A stretch of DNA of 64,000 nt from Balneolaceae bacterium UBA7797 (GTDB lineage Bacteria > Bacteroidota > Rhodothermia > Balneolales > Balneolaceae): the NCBI GenBank assembly GCA_002480645.1, contig DLCN01000023.1:1-64000 (forward strand), given 5' to 3'. This document shows positions 26,632 to 33,562 of this stretch, in pieces; the first letter of the stretch is position 1, and the number at the start of each line of letters is the position of its first letter. Position numbers and translations under genes: made by a program. Below the pieces are notes generated by a model. It saw only the letters and a list, made by a program, of their open reading frames with translations. It was not told where the DNA came from and did no database searches.

Positions 26632-27408
26632 ATGAAGATTATCTCTAATTTTTTACCTCCTAAAGAAAGTTCGGCCTACAATCCGGCCAAATCGGTCGAG
26701 GTGCAACCCGGTGCAACCGCTCACCTTACCATGAACGGCATGGGTGGAGAGCGCTACGGCATCCGAAAGATTCTCCCGTTCAGCGCCAACATGAATGCCA
26801 TTTTGATCTCGGCCCGCCTGAATGAAGACCTCTACCTGTTTCGCGATGTGCAGCTCTCAGTAGTGCACAACCTGTTCAAATCCATTGACGGGCTGTTCGC
26901 TCCCTTCATCATTCAGAAGAACAATCATATCGTTTTTGAACTCACCAATACCGGTGCTGTCAAACAAACCGTCAATATTCAGCTTGTGGGCTACGACCAG
27001 TTTGCCCTGTCCAAACTAAGCGCAGCTTACCAGCAAATTGGAGCTTCGGTTCCGGTGCCCCGGTTCCTGTATGGACATAGCACGGTTCCAGCTGGCGGGC
27101 TCAACATTGATCTGGGCGTGAAAAGTAAAAGCGTGGACGTGCAGGTTCGGCGCATGGCCATGAGCAGTAACCAGCCTGGAGCCATTACCGCCTCGATGAA
27201 GGTGTACAATACCACGGTTCGCGATGAAGTATTCCTGGAGCAGGTGAACGACGAGTTCAACGACAAATATATCAACGTACCCTTTGTGGTGGGATCGAAC
27301 GTGCCCTTTGACGTGTACGCTTCCAATTACGGAGCCCAGCCTGCCGAGGTAAGTTTCCTCTGCGAGAGCTACATACAGGCCAAAACCGGATTCATCTCAG
27401 CGGAGTAA
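26632..27408 (+). CDS. Capsid protein candidate 2 (258 aa), possible double jelly-roll
   Basis: A 258-aa beta-rich protein. Two segments look like counterparts: IVFELTNTGAVKQTVNIQLVGY near 102-123 and VPFDVYASNYGAQPAEVSFL near 222-241. Each has a strand, Asn-x-Gly turn and strand, suggesting an internal duplication and hence two jelly-roll domains in one chain. The length is close to the smallest known double-jelly-roll capsid protein (PM2 P2, about 269 aa). No family match is visible by eye, so this is a structural hypothesis. It is followed at 3 nt by another beta-rich gene. Confidence 0.55.
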   Translation: MKIISNFLPPKESSAYNPAKSVEVQPGATAHLTMNGMGGERYGIRKILPFSANMNAILISARLNEDLYLFRDVQLSVVHNLFKSIDGLFAPFIIQKNNHIVFELTNTGAVKQTVNIQLVGYDQFALSKLSAAYQQIGASVPVPRFLYGHSTVPAGGLNIDLGVKSKSVDVQVRRMAMSSNQPGAITASMKVYNTTVRDEVFLEQVNDEFNDKYINVPFVVGSNVPFDVYASNYGAQPAEVSFLCESYIQAKTGFISAE

Positions 27409-27410
27409 TC

Positions 27411-27824
27411 ATGCTAAACGACCTGATTAAAGTACTCTGCGAGCTGGCCGCCAACGTGGAAGCGCTGGTTAAAAACCTGCAAAAAACTGAAGGTAATCAG
27501 CCCAACCAGGCCCGGATTTCCTCCTCCATTTCCCCTGTGATGAAACATGGCCAGCAGCCTGTTCGCCTTGTCAACGAAAACCCGCACCGTTTGGGAGTTA
27601 TTATCCAAAACAGCAGCGAAGGCGAACTTATGATTGCCCTGGACAGCCAGCGAATATCGGACAAGTACTACACCTTCAAACTCCGAGCGGGTGAAACCCT
27701 GCACTTTGATCTTCGCCGGTTCGGTGAGCTCTATAAAGGAGGCTTTATGGGCTTGTGGGATGAGGCGACGAATCCCGGAGCGGAGTCCAAAGCCCTGGTA
27801 ACTGAAATTTTCTGGACTAGCTGA
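27411..27824 (+). CDS. Minor capsid / vertex candidate (137 aa)
   Basis: A helical N-terminus of about 45 residues precedes a compact beta domain (PVRLVNENPHRLGVIIQNSS, FKLRAGETLHFDL, ALVTEIFWTS) of a size suited to one jelly roll. No family is recognised. Tight linkage (2-nt gaps on both sides) to the capsid candidate and to the following beta-rich protein suggests a penton, spike base or minor capsid component. Confidence 0.5.
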   Translation: MLNDLIKVLCELAANVEALVKNLQKTEGNQPNQARISSSISPVMKHGQQPVRLVNENPHRLGVIIQNSSEGELMIALDSQRISDKYYTFKLRAGETLHFDLRRFGELYKGGFMGLWDEATNPGAESKALVTEIFWTS

Positions 27825-27825
27825 G

Positions 27826-28404
27826 ATGAGCAAGATTAGCGGGCAGGAATTTGGCCTAAATGAGGCCTTCAAAATGCGGGTAGTGAGCGGAATGCTTGTT
27901 GACGGCTCCATTTTAATCTCGTGGGCCACCGGAGAACCGGCATCAAGCCAGATTGACTGGGGATGGGACGACTCGGTGCCGTTTCAGACGCCTGAAGTAC
28001 ATGCCGAGCCGGAAGAAATGGTGCGTTATCACCAGCTATACCTGCCTCAAACCCTGGTCGATCAGCGACATTATTTCCGCGTGCGCTCGCGAACCGAGCA
28101 TGGGAAAATCGGGATCTCGGATATCTATATGGTCGTGGTTCCTCCGGATCTGGACATCAAAAACCGGGGCCGAATGGCTACTGAGATTGAGTTGGAACTG
28201 GTGCTGGTCAAAGCCACCATTATTGACTGCACGAACTTTCCAGCCACATCTTTGTCAGGTTACCGAACCGAGCCCATTGCCTCGGGTCAACCTGCCTTGA
28301 TTGAACATGAAAACACCGAGCCGTCTGCCTTGGATAAAGTCGCCACAGCGAGTCCGGATACTAACAGCTCGCTGTCCACCAGGATCACCTATACCATTAC
28401 ATAA
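27826..28404 (+). CDS. Spike-type beta-sandwich protein (192 aa)
   Basis: Residues about 15-105 look like a fibronectin type III-like beta sandwich (VDGSILISWATGEPASSQIDWGWDD, then RYHQLYLPQTL and HYFRVRSRTEHG). That is a common fold for phage surface and adsorption proteins. The C-terminal part is strand- and Thr/Ser-rich (LSTRITYTIT). No catalytic motif. It is followed by the large spike candidate at 28431, so the two may form the receptor-binding apparatus. Confidence 0.55.
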   Translation: MSKISGQEFGLNEAFKMRVVSGMLVDGSILISWATGEPASSQIDWGWDDSVPFQTPEVHAEPEEMVRYHQLYLPQTLVDQRHYFRVRSRTEHGKIGISDIYMVVVPPDLDIKNRGRMATEIELELVLVKATIIDCTNFPATSLSGYRTEPIASGQPALIEHENTEPSALDKVATASPDTNSSLSTRITYTIT

Positions 28405-28430
28405 ACCCATATTTGCATAAACAAACCCCC

Positions 28431-29834
28431 ATGAAAACCATCACAACGGATTTAAACGTCGGAAAAACAGCAAGCGGTCTCGACATGTACTGCGACCTCT
28501 CCCTGGAGCAGCGGCACCTGTACCGCATGAAATGTGAAAGCTTTGTTGGAAACCTGCTCAAATGGATGCGCATCCAAATGGGTAAAACCAATCAGGACGA
28601 GTACTGGGATGGCTATAATACCCGAAAACTCATTAACAATATTATCAGTATCGTTGAATCCGGTGACGATTTGATTGTAGAGCTTTCCGACTACCACGAA
28701 TACAGCACCGTGGATCACGACCTGATTACCATTCAGGGAGTTATTGGTCTGGAGGGATTAAACGGTGTGTACTATCACGACAACACCAAGGGACCGTTTC
28801 CACTTGACCGCCATAGCCGGTACAAGTATTACATTCGCGGAATTGTTCCACACCTGACCGGGGTGTGGGATGGAAATTCAGGGGTTTCAATAGCGGCTAA
28901 ATACCGAATCCAGTGGGCGTCTAATGATTATCACTTGCCAATTAACTGGAATCCCATTATTGGCATGAGCGATCAGGCCGTAAAAGCCTCAGATTTGTGC
29001 CTTCCGGGGTATTTCAAGCGGGGGTGCACCCAAGGTGCTGTGTCCATTACTTCGCTTATTACCGACCAGGAAAGTTCTAAATTTACGCTCTCACGACCAT
29101 TCACGAACATGTCTGGAGCTATTCGTGATATTAAAGAAATTGGAATCATGTCAGGGGATTACCGCAGCGCCTATATGCTAATGGCTCGCGACGTATTAGG
29201 GGCCCCGATTAGCCTTGGAGACACGTCCACCTTGTCGCTGGATTATGAGATCATTTCCATGATTGAGAATTTCAACCAGGACACGGACGCTAACGGAACC
29301 AATGGCGGATGGACGGAGAATTTCATGTACATCCTGCACCGTATTGCTAACCCAAGTGCAGCTCACAATTGGGAAAACGAGTATCACTTTACTGCTGGAT
29401 TGGGTGGCGGGGGCACAGGTGTCAATTTTGACTATTATCGTAACCTGGACGGCTGTAAATTTGGCGTTCGTGTGGGTGAGTCCAACAAGTTTGTTTCCAT
29501 GACTGACCAATCACTGACTCCGGAAAATGCGGAAGTGAACGGTGTTCCACATGGCTATGGAGACGGTGAACTGGTACACCACGGCACGCATATCGGGCAA
29601 CTGGTGGTCGATGACGTGGCTAATGAGGTCTATTTCCCGGTCGAGCGCATTTTTGAAAACCGAGGAGCAACTCCAATTACCGTTCGAGAGATTGGTTTGT
29701 TTGGCAACAAAAACAATTCAAACCAGATTTCCCCACACCTGCTGGCTCGAAAGGCATTGGCTCCGGTCGATCAGTTTACCATCGGAGCAGGCGAAACGGC
29801 AAAGGTCACCTTCAACTGCAAGGCGATTGTATAA
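28431..29834 (+). CDS. Candidate receptor-binding spike protein (467 aa)
   Basis: The frame opens at a TTG at 28413, but the ATG at 28431 is preferred. The 467-aa protein has a helical N-terminus (LYRMKCESFVGNLLKWMRIQM) and a long, Gly-, Asn- and aromatic-rich middle. Its C-terminal segments (VREIGLFGNKNNSN...LARKALAPVDQFTIGAGETAKVTF) resemble tail-fibre-type proteins of many phages. There are no tail genes nearby, so it would sit on a capsid vertex. It ends directly at the start of the lytic transglycosylase gene. Confidence 0.55.
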   Translation: MKTITTDLNVGKTASGLDMYCDLSLEQRHLYRMKCESFVGNLLKWMRIQMGKTNQDEYWDGYNTRKLINNIISIVESGDDLIVELSDYHEYSTVDHDLITIQGVIGLEGLNGVYYHDNTKGPFPLDRHSRYKYYIRGIVPHLTGVWDGNSGVSIAAKYRIQWASNDYHLPINWNPIIGMSDQAVKASDLCLPGYFKRGCTQGAVSITSLITDQESSKFTLSRPFTNMSGAIRDIKEIGIMSGDYRSAYMLMARDVLGAPISLGDTSTLSLDYEIISMIENFNQDTDANGTNGGWTENFMYILHRIANPSAAHNWENEYHFTAGLGGGGTGVNFDYYRNLDGCKFGVRVGESNKFVSMTDQSLTPENAEVNGVPHGYGDGELVHHGTHIGQLVVDDVANEVYFPVERIFENRGATPITVREIGLFGNKNNSNQISPHLLARKALAPVDQFTIGAGETAKVTFNCKAIV

Positions 29835-30389
29835 GTGAGCAGCGCTCTGTCCATATCCTCCCAGCTCAGCTACCTTCGGGTGAAGGGCATTATGGGGCAC
29901 TTCTATGAGGCTTCTCGGGCGTACAACGTGCCGGTTTCTCTGCTATTGGCCATCGCCTCCAGGGAAAGTCACATGGGATTGGCGTTGGACAATAACTGGA
30001 CGGGCGACAACGGAAACGGCATCGGCATCATGCAAATTGACCGGCGATATCACTCAGACTTTACCAGCGCTCACGCTAATAATGACCACCGCGCCAACAT
30101 CCACTATGGCAGCAAGTTTCTGGCAGATCTAATTGGAAAATTTGGCGGTAAGCTCACGCCAGCCGTGGCCGCTTATAACGCGGGCTACACCAAAGTGCGA
30201 AATACGGTAAGTGCTGGCATTGATCCCAATCTGGTTACTACCGGGCAAAACTACGCTTTTGATGTGCTCCGACGAAAAGAAATCGTGGAGTCAGTAATGG
30301 GCTTCTCCAAAGCGTCCACGGCCAGCATGGTACTGGTGCCACTAATCATTACAGGATTTATTTCCTACCAAATCTTTAACACTCAATAA
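29835..30389 (+). CDS. Lytic transglycosylase with C-terminal membrane anchor
   Basis: A 184-aa protein with an SLT/goose-lysozyme-like domain: SLLLAIASRESHMG with the predicted catalytic Glu at residue 44, then GIGIMQID and AVAAYNAGYTKV. It cleaves peptidoglycan glycan strands. The C-terminus (TASMVLVPLIITGFISYQIF) is a single transmembrane helix, so it is likely a virion-membrane enzyme used for entry rather than a free endolysin. GTG start at 29835, immediately after the previous stop. Confidence 0.85.
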   Translation: MSSALSISSQLSYLRVKGIMGHFYEASRAYNVPVSLLLAIASRESHMGLALDNNWTGDNGNGIGIMQIDRRYHSDFTSAHANNDHRANIHYGSKFLADLIGKFGGKLTPAVAAYNAGYTKVRNTVSAGIDPNLVTTGQNYAFDVLRRKEIVESVMGFSKASTASMVLVPLIITGFISYQIFNTQ

Positions 30390-30394
30390 CCATT

Positions 30395-30769
30395 ATGAAA
30401 TCATCTTCCGGATATATCTACAGCGAGGAAAGCTCTCCCGGTTTGGGGCGTATGATGCTTGACCCGACTTTACCCACAGAACTAAATACGGCAATCCAAC
30501 CGGTCTCATCCATCAGCAGAATACGACCCACCATTTCCATTTCTCCCAGAATCAGGAAACCGGTTCTGCCAAGGTTGCCTAAGATCAAACCAACAAAAGT
30601 GACACCAGTTGTTCGTGATTTGACCAAAAAACCTACGGCAACGGCCCAGCCTTCTACAACCAAAAGCGAGCCGGTGGCCACGCAGAAAAAACCGATCAAC
30701 AAGAAGATGATCGCGCTGGCCGGGGCTGGTATTGTTGGAGCCGGAATCCTCTTTAAAATCTTACGCTAA
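30395..30769 (+). CDS. Tail-anchored basic proline-rich protein (124 aa)
   Basis: A low-complexity, Pro/Arg/Lys/Thr-rich soluble part of about 95 residues (ISISPRIRKPVLPRLPKIKPTK) precedes a C-terminal Gly-rich transmembrane helix (MIALAGAGIVGAGILFKIL) and a final Arg. The extended basic region could contact DNA inside the particle. No recognised family. It is 5 nt after the transglycosylase. Confidence 0.6.
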   Translation: MKSSSGYIYSEESSPGLGRMMLDPTLPTELNTAIQPVSSISRIRPTISISPRIRKPVLPRLPKIKPTKVTPVVRDLTKKPTATAQPSTTKSEPVATQKKPINKKMIALAGAGIVGAGILFKILR

Positions 30770-30785
30770 CCTAACCTGAAAACCC

Positions 30786-31019
30786 ATGAGTAAATCAAGC
30801 TATACCTCTGATAATGGCCTTGGATGCGGCTGCGGATGCAACGGAGCCGGAATCGGTTCCTCTCCCGTAGTGGACGTTAAAAACGCCGAAGCCGAAAACA
30901 CCAAAATGGATTTGGTGGATACCGCCCAGAAATACATCAACGGTGACGTGCCGATGAAGTACAAAGCCGCTGCCATTGCCCTTGGAGTCGGTTTCCTGTG
31001 GTTTAAATTCAAAAAATAG
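30786..31019 (+). CDS. Tail-anchored Cys/Gly-rich small protein (77 aa)
   Basis: The N-terminus contains a GLGCGCGCNGAGIG cluster with three cysteines, followed by a charged helix and a C-terminal anchor (AAAIALGVGFLWFKFKK). The family is unknown. The Cys cluster could be a metal site, lipidation point or disulfide contact. The anchor matches its operon neighbours. Confidence 0.6.
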   Translation: MSKSSYTSDNGLGCGCGCNGAGIGSSPVVDVKNAEAENTKMDLVDTAQKYINGDVPMKYKAAAIALGVGFLWFKFKK

Positions 31020-31023
31020 CCCC

Positions 31024-31599
31024 ATGAAACGAGCCGACTACATTGCCCTTATAGAAAGCTATGGGGGCAATTTTTCACTGTCCGATTTTGAAATCCAGGG
31101 GGATATCTCTCGTATGAAATTGGATTTTCTGCGCTCGTTTTTGGCCTGGAGAGATTGGACGGGAACCAAAACCCTGATCACTTCCGCTTGGCGAGATAAC
31201 GATGCGAGATCACATGGTAAAGGTCTGGCCATTGACTGCCTGCTTTTTACCGAGTGGCTTACCAAACAGGCAAGCCCGCTTCAGCACTGGCTACTTGCAA
31301 CCACGTGGCCGTTTCAGGGAGTGGGGTTGTATTTCGACTGGAGTTTCACTCATAAGTTAAGTGGAAAAAAGATACTGGCTATTGGCCTTCATGTGGACGG
31401 GTGGAGTGGCAGGCAGATCAATGAGCGGCCCCTGCGATGGCTCCGAATTGATGGCCACTACTACTACCAGTCAACCAAAACCGGACGGTTTTACTGCCGG
31501 GAGAACAAACAAACCATAACGCTTCCTGAAGCGATTCAGGACTACGAGCAACGCTATGAGCAAATCACCAAAGCCCGAGCATTACCTCAGCAAGTATAA
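31024..31599 (+). CDS. M15-family peptidase / endolysin
   Basis: A 191-aa protein from the ATG at 31024 (the frame is open from 30976 inside the previous gene). The motif SAWRDNDARSHGKGLAIDC with H64 and D71, plus GLHVDGWS with H123, provides the zinc ligands of the peptidase M15 (VanY/Ply118-like) family that cuts peptidoglycan peptide bridges. It has no transmembrane anchor, unlike the transglycosylase, so it is the best candidate for the lysis endolysin. The following holin/spanin-like genes support this. Confidence 0.8.
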   Translation: MKRADYIALIESYGGNFSLSDFEIQGDISRMKLDFLRSFLAWRDWTGTKTLITSAWRDNDARSHGKGLAIDCLLFTEWLTKQASPLQHWLLATTWPFQGVGLYFDWSFTHKLSGKKILAIGLHVDGWSGRQINERPLRWLRIDGHYYYQSTKTGRFYCRENKQTITLPEAIQDYEQRYEQITKARALPQQV

Positions 31600-31843
31600 A
31601 GAGCTGATCATTACGACCATTATTTGTCTGTTCTTGACCGGCATTTATGATTCGATCAACAATCAGACCGCTGAAATAAAACGGTGGTATGAGCTGATGA
31701 TCAATATTCGGGCAGAGCAAAAGATTCAGGGTGTTGACCTGGAATCAATAAAAGAGTCGATCGAATCCTTCCAAGCCAAAACTGATCAGGAACTAACCAA
31801 ACACGAACAACGCATTCAGTCCCTTGAAAGAGGGGGCGAATAA
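31556..31843 (+). CDS. Membrane protein with coiled coil, spanin/holin-like (95 aa)
   Basis: The start lies inside the end of the M15 gene (44-nt overlap). A transmembrane helix at about residues 16-33 (LIITTIICLFLTGIYDSI) is followed by a long charged coiled coil, the layout of Rz-type i-spanins and some holins. Location in a lysis cassette supports that role; no family signature is decisive. Confidence 0.6.
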   Translation: MSKSPKPEHYLSKYKELIITTIICLFLTGIYDSINNQTAEIKRWYELMINIRAEQKIQGVDLESIKESIESFQAKTDQELTKHEQRIQSLERGGE

Positions 31844-31874
31844 GTCTCATTAACCTAATTTAGCCTTATTACTC

Positions 31875-32138
31875 ATGAAAAAACTTCTTAGAAACGTCAT
31901 CAAATCCGTACCAACACTTATCACCTTATTCAGAAAAGAAACACCACAGTTAGGAAAGGATATCGCTAAAAGCGGACTTACCAGTTTGGGTATATCTGGG
32001 ATGATTACCACCGGTAGAATAAATGCCAGTGAACTGGATGAAACGGTGCTCATAATACTGGCTATCGTGGAAGCTATTGGCTACGTGTATGGGGTTATTG
32101 CTTTAATTGCCGGTTCTTCTCAACAAGTTGAACTTTAA
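31875..32138 (+). CDS. Small membrane protein, holin candidate (87 aa)
   Basis: A basic N-terminus is followed by a weakly hydrophobic helix (SGLTSLGISGMITTG) and a stronger one (VLIILAIVEAIGYVYGVIALIAG) with a short tail. Two-helix small proteins next to an endolysin are often holins. It is the last plus-strand gene of the late operon; a 110-nt gap separates it from the toxin-antitoxin genes. Confidence 0.5.
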   Translation: MKKLLRNVIKSVPTLITLFRKETPQLGKDIAKSGLTSLGISGMITTGRINASELDETVLIILAIVEAIGYVYGVIALIAGSSQQVEL

Positions 32139-32248
32139 GTGGAGAGTTTCATATTACCCAATATGGAAATGATGAACTTTTTTAATACGTTCAGGTAATA
32201 AGAAACTGCAAGTTTTGTTATATTAAGTGTTCCGAAAAAAATCAACGA

Positions 32249-32857
32249 ATGCATTCTTTACACAACATAGCGTCTTATATCCTGAATAAGTATCCAGGAG
32301 AAATTACCCCGATGAAGCTCCAAAAGCTTCTCTACTATGTAAAGGTATGGACACTTGTTGCTGATCAAAAGATGATCAAATCTTCTGATGCTTTCTTCGC
32401 ATGGAAGCATGGGCCGGTAAATCCCGGTATTTACCACGAGTATAAGGAGTACAAAAATAAGCCTATCGAAGATACTCCAAGCTACATTCCGCTCTCTAAA
32501 GAGGAAAAAGAAGTAGTAGATTTTATTTTGGATAGTTATGGTTTTTATAATGCCATTACATTGTCTAAAGCAACGCACGCGGAAGATCCCTGGATCAATA
32601 AGAGAGAAAAAAATGGAAGAATTACTGATCAGGAGATTTTGGATTATTATACCTATGAGTCATTTGCCAAGAATTTTCCATTAACCAAGAGTCAAGGGTA
32701 CTATCCGCCCAATACCATTTCGCACTATGCCTTTATTTTTGATATGGACAAATCGGATAAAGCTGCGGAAGTAATGTTTGATTCAATTGAGGAATACAAA
32801 AGTCTTTTTTCAAAAGCTTCTGAAGACTATAAATTCCTTGTAAATCAGATCAATTAA
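32249..32857 (+). CDS. Panacea-domain antitoxin (DUF4065/SocA-like)
   Basis: A 202-aa protein with the Panacea/DUF4065 signature: MKLQKLLYYVKVW near residues 22-34 and WKHGPVNPGIYHEYKEY near 52-68. Panacea domains act as interchangeable antitoxins that neutralise many toxin types. The next gene, 2 nt downstream, encodes a Fic-domain toxin, which makes a standard two-gene module. It probably has its own promoter in the 110-nt gap. Likely cargo for element maintenance or defence. Confidence 0.88.
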   Translation: MHSLHNIASYILNKYPGEITPMKLQKLLYYVKVWTLVADQKMIKSSDAFFAWKHGPVNPGIYHEYKEYKNKPIEDTPSYIPLSKEEKEVVDFILDSYGFYNAITLSKATHAEDPWINKREKNGRITDQEILDYYTYESFAKNFPLTKSQGYYPPNTISHYAFIFDMDKSDKAAEVMFDSIEEYKSLFSKASEDYKFLVNQIN

Positions 32858-32859
32858 CG

Positions 32860-33537
32860 TTGAGTGATAGTGCTGAATTAGAGCAACTACGGGAGCTAAT
32901 CGAACTCTTTCCCGCTAAATACTCTATTGATGATGTTGAAGAAGCAAACCGTTTGGCCCGGACTCGTTTTGATGCCTTAGACAACCAGCTGATCCCTTAC
33001 TTCGTAAATGTATTGACAAAAGGGGAAGCCAGAGCTTCTGTAAACATTTATCTAAAACTCTGTCAGTCTTTTCACATAGTCATTTTTAAAGAGATCATCT
33101 CTATAAGTGGAGAATTTAGAAGCACTGAGCATGATGGCTCCGGCTCGGTATATTTTGGTGGCCAAAGACGCCAAGAATTCCGATCAAGATTCAAAGGGTC
33201 AAGACCTGAAAACATTGAAGAAGATTTAAAAGAAGCCTTTAAGCACTTGTTAGACTTCAACAGTGACACACCTGTTGATGATGCACTTCGTTTTTATCAG
33301 AAGTTTGTTTTTACCCATCCGTTCTATGATGGTAATGGAAGGATTGCCCGACTGTTCGTAAACCTTTACTTGCTGGCTTATGGTAAGTTTATTGATTGGA
33401 AAAACCTGCAAGATAAAGGCGACTTCCTAAGAAAGCTGAACTATTATCACGATACTGGTAAAGAAGAACATTTTGAGTGGTGGGCGAAAGTTTGCTACAA
33501 ATTTGTGTATGATATTTCAGATGAGGATGAAAGGTAG
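32860..33537 (+). CDS. Fic-domain toxin
   Basis: A 225-aa protein with an intact Fic core, HPFYDGNGRIAR, near residues 152-163. The catalytic His and the Asp and Asn-Gly-Arg phosphate-binding residues are all present. Fic proteins transfer AMP or other nucleotidyl/phosphate groups to target proteins. I see no obvious inhibitory (S/T)xxxE(G/N) helix, consistent with control by the Panacea partner instead. TTG start at 32860, 2 nt after the antitoxin stop; coupling is likely. Confidence 0.85.
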   Translation: MSDSAELEQLRELIELFPAKYSIDDVEEANRLARTRFDALDNQLIPYFVNVLTKGEARASVNIYLKLCQSFHIVIFKEIISISGEFRSTEHDGSGSVYFGGQRRQEFRSRFKGSRPENIEEDLKEAFKHLLDFNSDTPVDDALRFYQKFVFTHPFYDGNGRIARLFVNLYLLAYGKFIDWKNLQDKGDFLRKLNYYHDTGKEEHFEWWAKVCYKFVYDISDEDER

Positions 33538-33562
33538 ATCGAGCTGAAATACCTATGACTCA

